From assembly GCF_001556045.1 (NCBI RefSeq), contig NZ_LSIC01000201.1, forward strand, positions 1-64,000: a DNA stretch of 64,000 bases. The letters run 5' to 3'. This DNA comes from Bradyrhizobium sp. CCH5-F6. Its GTDB lineage: Bacteria; Pseudomonadota; Alphaproteobacteria; Rhizobiales; Xanthobacteraceae. Under the pieces are notes generated by a model. That model saw only the letters and a program-made list of their open reading frames with translations. It had not been told where the DNA came from and ran no database searches. Position numbers and translations under genes: made by a program. Positions 1 to 8,494 of this stretch are shown here, piece after piece; position 1 is the stretch's first letter; the number at the start of each line of letters is the position of its first letter.

Positions 1-52
1 ACCCCTCATCCGGCGCTTCGCGCCACCTTCTCCCACAAGGGGAGAAGGGAAG
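1..52. repeat. Class D palindromic repeat (partial)
   Basis: Short GC-rich palindromic unit with the pattern CCTCATCCGGCGCTTCGCGCC followed by CTTCTCCCACAAGGGGAGAAG. It matches in style the longer units at 36947-37088 and 41985-42104. It may continue left of the window. It lies directly upstream of the uracil phosphoribosyltransferase gene and may contribute RNA hairpins there. Confidence 0.6.
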
Positions 53-68
53 AAGAGAGCATCCCATC

Positions 69-698
69 ATGGAAGGCGTCACGATCGTCGATCATCCCTT
101 GGTGCAGCACAAGCTGACGCTGGTCCGGGACAAGTCCATCTCGACCAAGTCATTCCGCGAGCTGATCAAGGAGATCGGCATGCTGCTGTGCTACGAGGTG
201 ACGCGCGACCTGCCGCTCACTGACACCGTCATCGAGACACCGCTGGCGACGATGCATTCGGCCAAGATCGCCGGCAAGAAGCTGGTGTTCGTGCCGATGC
301 TGCGCGCCGGCACCACCTTCGTCGACGGCATGATGGACCTGGTGCCGACCGCGCGGGTCGCGCATATCGGGCTCTACCGCGAGCCCCACAGCTTTGCCGC
401 GGTGGAGTATTTCTTCAAATCGCCATCCGATCTCAGCGAGCGTCTGGCGATCGTGGTGACGCCGGTGGTCGCCACCGCCAACACCGCCGTCGCCGCCATC
501 GACCGGCTGAAGGAGCGCGGCGCCAGGGATATCCGCCTCGCCTGCCTGATCGCCGCGCCGGAGGGCCTCGAACGGCTGCGCGGATTGCATCCGGACGTGC
601 CGATCTGGACGGCGGCGGTGGATGAAGGCCTCGACGAGAACGGGTTCATCCTGCCGGGCCTCGGCGATGCCGGCGACCGCGCTTACGGGACGCGGTAG
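69..698 (+). CDS. upp: Uracil phosphoribosyltransferase homologue with degenerate PRPP loop
   Basis: A 209-residue protein, the usual length for UPRT, which makes UMP from uracil and PRPP in pyrimidine salvage. Family signatures are clear: [27 protein letters not shown] (about 79-105) and the C-terminal uracil-site motif [13 protein letters not shown] (about 196-208). The PRPP-binding loop is odd. The family sequence DPMLATGGS is replaced by TPVVATANT (residues 131-139), losing the conserved acidic residue and the Gly-Gly-Ser. The fold is therefore secure, but full activity is doubtful; it may be a second, diverged copy. The ATG at 69 follows a purine-rich stretch (GAAGAAGAGAGC). No operon partner lies downstream in the same direction. 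Confidence 0.85.
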   Translation: MEGVTIVDHPLVQHKLTLVRDKSISTKSFRELIKEIGMLLCYEVTRDLPLTDTVIETPLATMHSAKIAGKKLVFVPMLRAGTTFVDGMMDLVPTARVAHIGLYREPHSFAAVEYFFKSPSDLSERLAIVVTPVVATANTAVAAIDRLKERGARDIRLACLIAAPEGLERLRGLHPDVPIWTAAVDEGLDENGFILPGLGDAGDRAYGTR

Positions 699-742
699 TT
701 CAGAGCACAATGAGTGTTAGGTCGGTCGGCTGTCCGTGGGTT

Positions 743-765
743 ACCTCTCCCTAGCGGGGAGAGGT
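743..765. repeat. Class D mini-palindrome
   Basis: The unit ACCTCTCCCTAGCGGGGAGAGGT is an almost perfect palindrome between the convergent ends of upp and the M48 protease gene. It could act as a bidirectional terminator hairpin, but it lacks a T-run. It belongs to the same family as the hairpin at 17999-18025. Confidence 0.5.
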
Positions 766-811
766 GCTCGAGTTCTGGGGCTCGCACCAGTTCAAACAAA
801 CCCGTCCCGCT

Positions 812-1921
812 TCAAATCTTCCCGCCGCCGCAGATTCCTTTCAGCGCCTGCCACTCCTTGTCGGTGAGCAGCGGCGGGCCGCTGGCGGGACGATCCTCTT
901 TCGTCATGCGCGCGAGGCGGTCCTCGGTCAGCGGGTGGCTAGCAAGGATCGTGGTGAGGCCGGAGCCGCCTTCCTTGCCGGTGATCCGGAACATCAATTC
1001 GGCCGCCGGCTTGGGCGAACGGCCGAGCGCATGCATGATCTCGATGGCGAAGGTGTCGGCGCCGGTCTCGGCTTCGCGCGAATAGGAGGCCTCGACCAGG
1101 CTGCGCGAAGCGAAGATCACGGCCGAGGAGCCTGTGACGTCGCCGAACAGGAGGCCGATCAGGAACGAGGTGCCGCCGTTGTAGATCAGACCGCGCATGT
1201 TGTCGTGATGCTTGAGATGGCCGAGTTCGTGGGCGAGGATGCCGGCGAGTTCGTCGGGACTCTCGGCCTTGTCGAGCAGGCCCTTCAGCACGAACACCTT
1301 GCCGCCCGGCAGCGCGAAGGCGTTCGGCACCGAGGTCGGCAGCACGCCCGCCGTCATGGTGTCGTCGAGGCCGGCCGCATCGCGCAGCCGGTTGACGAGC
1401 TTGGTGAACGCGGCCTTGCCCGCGGGGTCTTCACAGACGCTGCGGCCGAAAATGGTCTTCATCTGCACTTCGGCGGCATCGCCGATGCGCCGTTCGACCG
1501 GCTTCGGCACCAGCGGCGCGAGACGATCGGCGGCGAGCGGCACGCCGAACAGGACGACGCAGACGATGGAAACGGCGGCGGCCACCGACCACCCCACGAT
1601 CTTTGCAGTGCCGCGGCGCGTGGTCTGCTGCTCGTCGAGATGCAGGCAACGCGCGGTCACGTCTGCCGCCAGTGCCGCGTCGCGGATTTCGAGCCGCGCC
1701 AGGGACGAGGCCGACGTGCAGGCCAGGCGCAAAACGCCGGCCGGGCCGTCGGCGCGGCGGATATCGGCATAGGCCCAACGAACGGGTGCTTCGCCGTCCT
1801 CGGCGATTTCGAGCGCATCACCGAGCGCCAGCGTTACCTGACGCCTGCGGTTCGAGACGCCGTCGAAGAAGATGGTCGGCTTTGGGGACCCCGCCGGGAC
1901 CTCGGTGGACACGTCACTCAC
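812..1921 (-). CDS. M48 family zinc metalloprotease, membrane anchored
   Basis: A 369-residue protein. An N-terminal soluble region with a beta-rich look (1-100) is followed by one hydrophobic segment (about 106-131) and an M48 peptidase domain (about 150-360). The zinc motif HELGH is at 231-235, and the probable third ligand Glu is near 285 in REAETGAD. Residues 200-215 (AFALPGGKVFVLKGLL) match the M48 consensus. By family it should degrade or process membrane or periplasmic proteins, like HtpX, BepA or LoiP. It starts 3 nt after the stop of the upstream DUF898 gene, so the two are probably co-transcribed and may act together at the membrane. The substrate is unknown. Confidence 0.85.
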   Translation of the reverse strand: MSDVSTEVPAGSPKPTIFFDGVSNRRRQVTLALGDALEIAEDGEAPVRWAYADIRRADGPAGVLRLACTSASSLARLEIRDAALAADVTARCLHLDEQQTTRRGTAKIVGWSVAAAVSIVCVVLFGVPLAADRLAPLVPKPVERRIGDAAEVQMKTIFGRSVCEDPAGKAAFTKLVNRLRDAAGLDDTMTAGVLPTSVPNAFALPGGKVFVLKGLLDKAESPDELAGILAHELGHLKHHDNMRGLIYNGGTSFLIGLLFGDVTGSSAVIFASRSLVEASYSREAETGADTFAIEIMHALGRSPKPAAELMFRITGKEGGSGLTTILASHPLTEDRLARMTKEDRPASGPPLLTDKEWQALKGICGGGKI

Positions 1922-1924
1922 GGC

Positions 1925-3070
1925 TCAAAATCCTGCAACATCCAGTCCATCGGCAAACCCTTCGCCAAGCGCACCGGCGAGCTCGCCGCGACCACGCACA
2001 TTCGCCGCGGCCGCGATGTCGTGCACCTCGACGGTTTCCAGCACCTTGGCCCAGAGATCGCGCTGGAGATAGACGCGCATGACGATGTTGATGGCAAGCG
2101 CGACGGCGAAATAGCCGATGACCATCATTGCCACCACCGGGATGCTCTTCGCGCCGTCACCGGGCTCGAATACCTGATCGACCGGCACGCCGGTGAGCTG
2201 GACGACGAGCAAGGTGCCGACGACCATGTAAGCACCGAACGCGGCCGAGAGCAGCATCCACCAGCCGACCACCTTCCAGTACAGGCCGTAGAAGGCGTCA
2301 TGAGGCAGGTTCGAGGACAGGCTGACGCCGCCGATGCGAATGCCGTCGAGCCACCAGCGCCACTCGCGGGCCTTGAACTCGGCATAGAAGAACGGCGCGA
2401 GCGGGAAGATCACGAGCGCGACCGGGCTGAGCAGCCACAGCCACCAGCCGCGCTTGAAGAATGTCCAGCCGTCGCCCTCGAAATCGCCGGAGAGATCGCC
2501 GTAATGGGTGTGCTGCATCTTGTAGCGCTCGAGCGCGGCCGCCCGCCAGGGCAGCGCCAGGCCGAGCGTCAGGAAAACGAGCAGGCCCCACAGCATGGCG
2601 CGGGCCGCATAGGCCCAGCCCGAGCCGTCCATCCAGAAGCGCACGCCGCGCCAGACCGTGCGCGTCAGGCGATAGCGCCGCGCGCGAAAAATCGCGAATT
2701 GGCCGAAGGCGTAGAAGCCGATGAACAGCGGCAGCGAGGCGAAGCCCTGCCATCGCTCGAACTCGATGCCGATGAGGAAATAGGCGAGATAGATCGGCAC
2801 CAGGATCGCGAGTGCGACCAGGAAGCCGATCAAAAGCTCCTTGGCCCGCCCGGTGTATTCGGCTGCATCGCCGTCGATCGCAGTGTTGGCCCACAGATGG
2901 CGACGAATGTCGGTGACCAGCCAGAACCGGTAGAAACCGAAGGTGACGAGCTCCAGCATGGCACCCTTGGTCACCATTCTCCGGAAACCGGAGCGGTCGC
3001 CGGAGAAATCGACCCGCGTCGGCGGCAACGGCGGCGGTAAGGGTTCGGAGCCGATGGGGGTCCATTGCAT
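1925..3070 (-). CDS. DUF898 (YjgN-like) multi-pass membrane protein
   Basis: From the ATG at 3070 this encodes 381 residues; an in-frame ATG at 3127 would add 19 residues that look non-conserved. A short Pro-rich N-terminus is followed by the DUF898 signature (DFSGDRSGFRRMVTKGAMLE, then FGFYRFWLVTDIRRHLWANT). About six to eight hydrophobic segments follow, separated by repeated RRYRLTRTVWRGVRF- and KAREWRWWLDGIRIG-type amphipathic stretches. The family is predicted to be an inner-membrane protein of unknown function. It is the first gene of a two-gene unit with the M48 protease, with a 3 nt gap, a pairing seen in other proteobacteria. A role in envelope homeostasis is inference from that pairing only. 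Confidence 0.75.
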   Translation of the reverse strand: MQWTPIGSEPLPPPLPPTRVDFSGDRSGFRRMVTKGAMLELVTFGFYRFWLVTDIRRHLWANTAIDGDAAEYTGRAKELLIGFLVALAILVPIYLAYFLIGIEFERWQGFASLPLFIGFYAFGQFAIFRARRYRLTRTVWRGVRFWMDGSGWAYAARAMLWGLLVFLTLGLALPWRAAALERYKMQHTHYGDLSGDFEGDGWTFFKRGWWLWLLSPVALVIFPLAPFFYAEFKAREWRWWLDGIRIGGVSLSSNLPHDAFYGLYWKVVGWWMLLSAAFGAYMVVGTLLVVQLTGVPVDQVFEPGDGAKSIPVVAMMVIGYFAVALAINIVMRVYLQRDLWAKVLETVEVHDIAAAANVRGRGELAGALGEGFADGLDVAGF

Positions 3071-3377
3071 GTTGTTCACGACGGCAACCTCTGGATGCGG
3101 GTCTGCTACGGCCAAACTATAGATCAAGGGTTAGTCGATCCCCAACATGGCCGGGTTCGATTTACCTCGATTCCAATCGGTTTCTGGCAAGATTCCTCAA
3201 CCGAGAGCGTGCGGAAGATCACGCTCGCCTGGCGGCGTGACGGCCGTCCGACGCTCTCGTGAAAACTGGACGTGGCAAAACTCTCCCTTGCCCCGACGCA
3301 GACAACCGGATGTAATTGCAGATCAAATACCGCAGCGCAGAATTCAACGACGCGCGGTTGATGCAGGGAGAGCGGTC
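3071..3377. other. Intergenic region between divergent genes
   Basis: A 307 bp gap between the DUF898 gene (minus) and the first P450 (plus). It is less GC-rich than its surroundings and should hold both promoters. I see no repeat family member, terminator or RNA gene. The P450 reading frame stays open upstream to 3147, but that stretch lacks the protein-like composition of the family N-terminus. Confidence 0.5.
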
Positions 3378-4643
3378 ATGCATGGGACCATCGAGAGCGC
3401 GGCCAAGCTCGACGCGCTTCGCGCGCGCGCCACGTCATTGCCGCTGGAGCAATTCGACCCGGGCGATCCTGAACTGTTCAGGACCGATACGTTCTGGCCG
3501 TACTTCGATCGCCTGCGCCGGGAAGATCCCGTGCATTATTGCAAGGACTCGATGTTCGGGCCGTACTGGTCGGTGACGCGCTACAACGACATCATGGAGA
3601 TCGAGACCAACCATGCGGTGTTCTCCTCCGCCTCCGCGCTCGGCGGCATCACCATCCGCGACATCGACCCGGATTTGCGTCGCGAGAGCTTCATCTCGAT
3701 GGACCCGCCCCGCCATGCCGCGCAGCGCAAGACCGTGGCCCCGATGTTCACGCCGACGCATCTGGACAATCTCGCGATCAACATCCGCAAGCGCTCCGCC
3801 GAGTGCCTCGACAACCTGCCGCGCGGCGAGGTGTTCGACTGGGTCGATCGCGTCTCGATCGAGCTCACGACGCAGATGCTGGCGGTGCTGTTCGACTTTC
3901 CCTGGGAGGACCGCCGCAAGCTGACGCGCTGGTCGGACGTCGCCACCACCATTCCCGGTCCCGAGGGCCTCGTGGCCACCGAGGACGAACGGATGGCCGA
4001 ACTGACGGAATGCGCCGCTTACTTCTCCCGCCTCTGGAAGGAGCGCAGCGAGCAGCCGCCGAAGAGCGACCTCTTGTCGATGATGGCGCATAGTGCCGCC
4101 ACGCGCGACATGGACGCGAAGAACTTCCTCGGTAATCTCATCCTTTTGATCGTCGGCGGCAACGACACCACCCGCAACACCATGTCGGGCTCGATCTACG
4201 CGCTGAGCCAGCATCCGGAGCAGTATCGCAAGCTGCGCGAGAACCCCGATCTGCTCGACAGCTTCGTGCCCGAGGTGATCCGCTGGCAGACGCCGCTCGC
4301 GCATATGCGGCGCACGGCGCTCTCCGACTTCGAATTCCGCGGCAAGCAGATCAAGAAGGGCGAAAAGGTCGTGATGTGGTACGTCTCGGGCAACCGTGAC
4401 GAGGAAGTGATCGAAAAGCCCTATGATTTCATCATCGACCGCGCCCGCCCGCGCACGCATCTCTCCTTCGGCTTCGGCATCCACCGCTGCGTGGGTCTCA
4501 GGCTTGCCGAGCTCCAGCTCAAGATCATTTGGGAAGAGATTCTCAAGCGTTTCGACCATATTGATGTGGTCGGCGAGCCCAGGCGGGTCTATTCGAGCTT
4601 CGTGAAGGGTCTCGAGACATTGCCGGTGAAGATTGCGGTGTAG
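3378..4643 (+). CDS. CYP153-type cytochrome P450 (copy 1)
   Basis: 421 residues from the ATG at 3378, which has a GGGAGAG Shine-Dalgarno about 7 nt upstream. It is a soluble class I P450. The I-helix motif GGNDTTRN is at 260-267, an ExxR-type helix lies near PEVIRW, and the heme loop FGFGIHRCVG carries the heme-ligand Cys at 371. The strings LIVGGNDTTRN, MWYVSGNRDE and HLSFGFGIHRC are typical of the CYP153 family, which hydroxylates terminal positions of medium-chain alkanes, fatty acids or related hydrophobic molecules using NADH, a ferredoxin reductase and a 2Fe-2S ferredoxin. No ferredoxin or reductase gene lies nearby, so electrons must come from elsewhere. A close paralogue follows after 84 nt. 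The substrate cannot be read from the sequence. Confidence 0.85.
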   Translation: MHGTIESAAKLDALRARATSLPLEQFDPGDPELFRTDTFWPYFDRLRREDPVHYCKDSMFGPYWSVTRYNDIMEIETNHAVFSSASALGGITIRDIDPDLRRESFISMDPPRHAAQRKTVAPMFTPTHLDNLAINIRKRSAECLDNLPRGEVFDWVDRVSIELTTQMLAVLFDFPWEDRRKLTRWSDVATTIPGPEGLVATEDERMAELTECAAYFSRLWKERSEQPPKSDLLSMMAHSAATRDMDAKNFLGNLILLIVGGNDTTRNTMSGSIYALSQHPEQYRKLRENPDLLDSFVPEVIRWQTPLAHMRRTALSDFEFRGKQIKKGEKVVMWYVSGNRDEEVIEKPYDFIIDRARPRTHLSFGFGIHRCVGLRLAELQLKIIWEEILKRFDHIDVVGEPRRVYSSFVKGLETLPVKIAV

Positions 4644-4727
4644 ATTCGCGGTAAGACGAACCTGAACGACACCCACACGGAAGCTGCGCCCACTCCCCCG
4701 CTTGCGGGGCCAACTGGAGCCACGACC

Positions 4728-6002
4728 ATGAACATTCAAGCGCCGCTTAAAGTGGACAAGACCGAACGCATGCGCAGGGCCCGCGAGGAGGCCTATGCGA
4801 CGCCGCTGTCGCAGTTCCATCCCGGCGCGCCCAGGCTGTTCCAGGACGACACGCTGTGGCCGTGGTTCGAGCGGCTGCGCAAGGAAGAGCCCGTGCACTA
4901 CTGCACCAACGCGCCGATCGAGCCCTATTGGTCGGTGGTGAAATACAACGACATCATGCATGTCGACACCAATCACGGCATCTTCTCCTCGGATTCGACG
5001 CTCGGCGGCATCTCGATCCGCGACGTGCCGCCCGGCTATGACTGGCCGAGCTTCATCGCGATGGACCAGCCCCGGCATTCGGCGCAGCGCAAGACGGTGT
5101 CGCCGATGTTCACGCCGACACACCTCGACGAGCTGGCGAAGCTGATCCGCCAGCGTTCGCAGACCGTGCTGGACAACCTTCCGCGCAACGAGACCTTCAA
5201 CTTCGTCGAGCGCGTCTCGATCGAGCTGACGACGCAGATGCTGGCGACCCTGTTCGACTTCCCCTGGGAAGAGCGGCGCAAGCTGACGCGATGGTCCGAC
5301 GTGTCGACCGCGCTGCCCAAGAGCGGCATCGTCGCCTCGGCCGAGGAGCGCCGCCGCGAGATGGACGAGTGCTACGCCTACATGTCCAAGCTGTGGAACG
5401 AGCGCGTCAACTCCGCGCCGCGCAACGACCTGCTGTCGCTGATGGCCCACAACGAGGCCACGCGCCACATGGACCCCGACAATCTGATGGGCAACATCAT
5501 CCTGCTCATCGTCGGCGGCAACGACACCACGCGCAACACCATGACCGGCTCGGTACTGGCGCTGAACGAGAACCCTGAGCAGTACGACAAGCTCCGCGCC
5601 AATCCGGCGCTGATCGATTCCATGGTGCCGGAAGTGATCCGCTGGCAGACGCCGCTGGCACATATGCGGCGCACCGCGCTGCAGGATACGGAACTCGGCG
5701 GCAAGCACATCAAAAAAGGCGACCGCGTCGTGATGTGGTACGTCTCGGGCAACCGCGACGAGGAGATGTTCGAGAATCCGAACGACTTCATCATCGACCG
5801 CCCGCGCCCGCGCACCCACCTCTCCTTCGGCTTCGGCATCCACCGCTGCGTCGGCATGCGTCTCGCCGAGCTGCAGCTCCGCATCGTCTGGGAAGAGATG
5901 CTGAAGCGCTTCGACCGCATCGAGGTGGTGGGCGAGCCCAAGCGGATCTATTCGAGCTTCATCAAGGGGTATGAGAGCCTGCCGGTGCGGATTCCGGGGT
6001 AG
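4728..6002 (+). CDS. CYP153-type cytochrome P450 (copy 2)
   Basis: 424 residues, co-linear with copy 1 and highly similar along the whole length, so a tandem duplication is the simplest explanation. The I-helix is GGNDTTRN, and the heme loop FGFGIHRCVG has its Cys at 374. Differences concentrate in the N-terminal 20 residues and in the stretch after the conserved RWSDV (about 188-225). That stretch includes probable substrate-contact regions, so the two copies may have different substrate ranges. It is probably co-transcribed with copy 1. The role is inferred as terminal hydroxylation of hydrophobic substrates. It is followed by a class A repeat. Confidence 0.85.
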   Translation: MNIQAPLKVDKTERMRRAREEAYATPLSQFHPGAPRLFQDDTLWPWFERLRKEEPVHYCTNAPIEPYWSVVKYNDIMHVDTNHGIFSSDSTLGGISIRDVPPGYDWPSFIAMDQPRHSAQRKTVSPMFTPTHLDELAKLIRQRSQTVLDNLPRNETFNFVERVSIELTTQMLATLFDFPWEERRKLTRWSDVSTALPKSGIVASAEERRREMDECYAYMSKLWNERVNSAPRNDLLSLMAHNEATRHMDPDNLMGNIILLIVGGNDTTRNTMTGSVLALNENPEQYDKLRANPALIDSMVPEVIRWQTPLAHMRRTALQDTELGGKHIKKGDRVVMWYVSGNRDEEMFENPNDFIIDRPRPRTHLSFGFGIHRCVGMRLAELQLRIVWEEMLKRFDRIEVVGEPKRIYSSFIKGYESLPVRIPG

Positions 6003-6028
6003 GGCGAGCCGCCTCTTCAACCTCCGAC

Positions 6029-6130
6029 GTCATGCCCCGCGAAGTCGGGGCATCCAGCACGCTGCGGCTTCTCGGCTCAAGCACTGCTGTCTCTGGAATA
6101 CTGGATTGCCCGCCTTCGCGGGCAATGACA
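6029..6130. repeat. Class A palindromic intergenic repeat
   Basis: Composite of two hairpins: a left one (ATGCCCCGCGAAGTCGGGGCAT), a variable centre, and a right one (GCCCGCCTTCGCGGGC) ending in AATGACA. The internal words ATCCAGCAC and TACTGGAT are themselves roughly inverted. Similar copies lie at 13640, 30078, 35557, 38806, 39573 and 63105. It sits between the convergent P450 and LysR genes. Confidence 0.85.
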
Positions 6131-6268
6131 CTGAGGGTGGGGCTTAGAAAGCGCGCCTCACACCCTCCTCATCTCGAAAGTGCTGGCCCAGCTATAAAAT
6201 TCCGGCATGACAGGTCGCGCCAGATGCGAAGGCAAGGCGGCGCGCGGCTGTTCTAGGACACAGCGGAC

Positions 6269-7198
6269 CTAGCTCAGCCTGATGTCCCACAGGCCTTCCT
6301 TGCGGCAGGCGGCGACCTCCTCGCGCAGGAGGGCGGTGATGGCGAGCGAGGCGGTCGAGGCCGGGCGATCGATCGGAGAGGCAAAGATGAGCTCGCGCGT
6401 CATCGGCTTGGAGACGGGCGCGGTTTCAAGCCGCCCGTCCGCGACCTCGCCGTGGACCGACGAGGGCGGCAGCAGCGCGAAGCCGAGGCCTTCTTCGACG
6501 AGGCTGGTCAGCACGCGGAACGAATCCGCCTCGAGCTGGACGTTGAGCTTGATCTTGCGTTGCGCGGCGGCGTGCTCGATCAGGGCCCGGAGGCCGTGGG
6601 AATGACTGGGCAACACCAGGCGCTGGCGCAGCAGCCAGCCGATATCGACGCTCTTCTTGCGCGACAGGCCGCAGCCGCGCGGACCGACCGCGACGATGTT
6701 GTCGCGGCCGAGACTCTCGACGTTGAGATGCAGATCGGCCGAGCGGCCGTAGAGGATGGCGAGATCCATCTCGCCGCGATGCAGCCATTCGACGAGATGG
6801 CCGCTGTAGCTCTCGACGATGCGCAGCGAGATGCCGGGAAATTTCTCGACGCAGCGCCGCGCAAAGCGCGCCGACAGCACGCAGCTCACGGTCGGAACCA
6901 GGCCGAGCACGACCTGGCCGGACGGCGGCCCCTTGGCCGACTGGATGTCGTCGCGGATCTGGTCGATCTGCCGCACGATGCCGGAGGTGCGAGCGAGCAG
7001 AAGCCGGCCGGCCTCGGTCAGCACCATGCCGCGGCCGTTACGGGTGAACAGATCGGTGCGCAGCTCGTGTTCCAGGAGCTTGATCTGGCGGCTGAGCGCC
7101 GGCTGCGCCACGCGCAGCGTGTCGGAGGCCTTGGAGAGGCTGCCGAGCTCCGCCACGCAACTGAAGGTCCTGAGCTGCCGGAAATCCATGCTTGCCAA
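6269..7198 (-). CDS. LysR-type transcriptional regulator
   Basis: 309 residues; the start may instead be the third-codon-later ATG at 7189 (MDFRQL). The N-terminal winged helix-turn-helix has the LysR consensus (FSCVAELGSLSKASDTLRVAQ, then PALSRQIKLLEHEL). The C-terminal periplasmic-binding-like effector domain spans about 95-300 and resembles the Nac/CbbR-like group. It is transcribed divergently from the acyl-CoA dehydrogenase, CoA-transferase and hydratase genes, the classic arrangement for a LysR activator of an adjacent catabolic operon. The shared intergenic region holds a T-N11-A box at 7221-7239. The likely inducer is a small acid or CoA-ester precursor used by the operon; this is inference. 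Confidence 0.9.
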   Translation of the reverse strand: MASMDFRQLRTFSCVAELGSLSKASDTLRVAQPALSRQIKLLEHELRTDLFTRNGRGMVLTEAGRLLLARTSGIVRQIDQIRDDIQSAKGPPSGQVVLGLVPTVSCVLSARFARRCVEKFPGISLRIVESYSGHLVEWLHRGEMDLAILYGRSADLHLNVESLGRDNIVAVGPRGCGLSRKKSVDIGWLLRQRLVLPSHSHGLRALIEHAAAQRKIKLNVQLEADSFRVLTSLVEEGLGFALLPPSSVHGEVADGRLETAPVSKPMTRELIFASPIDRPASTASLAITALLREEVAACRKEGLWDIRLS

Positions 7199-7220
7199 TC
7201 CTGGAAGGCTACTTCATACG

Positions 7221-7239
7221 CTATAGCAAATGAGCATAG
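7221..7239. promoter_or_regulatory. LysR-type operator (CTAT-N11-ATAG)
   Basis: An exact inverted repeat, CTAT then 11 bases then ATAG, fitting the T-N11-A rule for LysR-family binding sites. It is 22 nt upstream of the regulator's start and about 75 nt upstream of the acyl-CoA dehydrogenase start, between the divergent genes. Binding by the adjacent LysR protein is inferred. Confidence 0.6.
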
Positions 7240-7314
7240 GGGGCTGGCGTTGTTTTCACAACGCCAGGGGATTGGCCGGCGTTATCTTAACTGCCGCCAT
7301 CGATTGGAAACGCC

Positions 7315-8484
7315 ATGAGTCAAGAACACCACACCGAAGACTACGCCGACATCCGCGATGCCGTCGCCAAGCTCTGCTCGCAGTTTCCCGGCGAATACTG
7401 GCGCAAGCTCGATCGCGAGATGGCCTATCCCAAGGCGTTCGTGGATGCGCTGACCGAGGCCGGCTATCTCTCGGTGCTGATCCCCGAGGAATATGGCGGC
7501 GCCGGCCTGAAGCTGTCCGCTGCGGCGGCGATCCTGGAGGAGATCCAGCGCGCGGGCTGCAACGGCGGCGGCTGCCATGCCCAGATGTACACGATGGGCA
7601 CCGTGCTTCGTCACGGCAACGACGAGCAGAAGGCCAAGTATCTGCCGAAGATCGCGAGCGGCGAATTGCGGCTGCAGGCCTTCGGCGTCACCGAGCCGAC
7701 CAGCGGCACCGACACCTCCTCGCTGAAGACGTTCGCGCGCAAGGACGGCAACGACAGCTATATCGTCAACGGCCAGAAGATCTGGACCAGCCGCGCCGAG
7801 CATTCCGACCTGATGATCCTGCTGGCGCGCACGACTCCGAAGGAGCAGGCCAAGAAGCGCACGGACGGCCTGTCGGTGTTCATCGTCGACATGCGCGAGG
7901 CGAAGAACAACGGTCTCGAGATCCGCCCGATCCGCACCATGATGAACCACGCCACCACCGAAGTGTTCTTCACCGACATGAAGGTGCCCGCCGAGAATCT
8001 GATCGGCGAGGAAGGCAAGGGCTTTCGCTACATCCTCTCCGGGATGAATGCCGAGCGCATCCTGATCGCGGCGGAATGCGTCGGCGACGCCAAATGGTTC
8101 ATCGCCAAGGCGACCAACTACGCCAAGGAGCGCAGCGTTTTCGGCCGGCCGATCGGCCAGAATCAGGGCATCCAGTTCCCGATCGCCAAGGCCTACGCCT
8201 CGATGCGCGCGGCCGAGCTGATGGTGAAGGAGGCCACGCGCAAATACGAGGCCGGGCTCGACTGCGGCGCCGAGGCCAACATGGCCAAGATGCTCGCGGC
8301 GGATGCATCCTGGGAAGCGGCCAATGCCTGCATCCAGACCCATGGCGGCTTCGGCTTCGCCGAGGAATACGACGTCGAGCGCAAGTTCCGCGAGACGCGA
8401 CTCTACCAGGTGGCGCCGATCTCGACCAACCTCGTGCTGTCCTATGTCGCCGAGCACGTGCTCGGCATGCCCCGCTCGTATTGA
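7315..8484 (+). CDS. Acyl-CoA dehydrogenase
   Basis: A 389-residue FAD flavoenzyme of normal family length. It has an N-terminal helical domain (1-120), a middle beta domain with AFGVTEPTSGTDTSSLKT (about 120-140) for FAD and substrate contacts, and a C-terminal four-helix domain with RSVFGRPIGQNQGIQFPIA and QTHGGFGFAEEYDVERKFRE. It should introduce a trans-2,3 double bond into an acyl-CoA and pass electrons to ETF. It is the first gene of the set divergent from the LysR regulator. The CoA-transferase begins 10 nt after its stop. The set suggests activation, oxidation and hydration of a short branched or dicarboxylic acid; the exact substrate is not visible. Confidence 0.9.
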   Translation: MSQEHHTEDYADIRDAVAKLCSQFPGEYWRKLDREMAYPKAFVDALTEAGYLSVLIPEEYGGAGLKLSAAAAILEEIQRAGCNGGGCHAQMYTMGTVLRHGNDEQKAKYLPKIASGELRLQAFGVTEPTSGTDTSSLKTFARKDGNDSYIVNGQKIWTSRAEHSDLMILLARTTPKEQAKKRTDGLSVFIVDMREAKNNGLEIRPIRTMMNHATTEVFFTDMKVPAENLIGEEGKGFRYILSGMNAERILIAAECVGDAKWFIAKATNYAKERSVFGRPIGQNQGIQFPIAKAYASMRAAELMVKEATRKYEAGLDCGAEANMAKMLAADASWEAANACIQTHGGFGFAEEYDVERKFRETRLYQVAPISTNLVLSYVAEHVLGMPRSY

Positions 8485-8494
8485 GGCGGCCATC

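Noticed and set aside
743-765. Terminator for upp
   Set aside because: The palindrome lacks a T-run and matches the class D repeat family, so it is listed as a repeat rather than a dedicated terminator.
764-3040. Long open frame on the plus strand (758 codons) opposite the M48 and DUF898 genes
   Set aside because: Arg/His/Glu-rich translation with no family features; it is the antisense shadow of two well supported minus-strand genes in GC-rich DNA.
3435-6020. 861-codon minus-strand open frame across both P450 genes
   Set aside because: It mirrors the duplicated P450s; the repeated look of the translation comes from the duplication. No protein family recognised.
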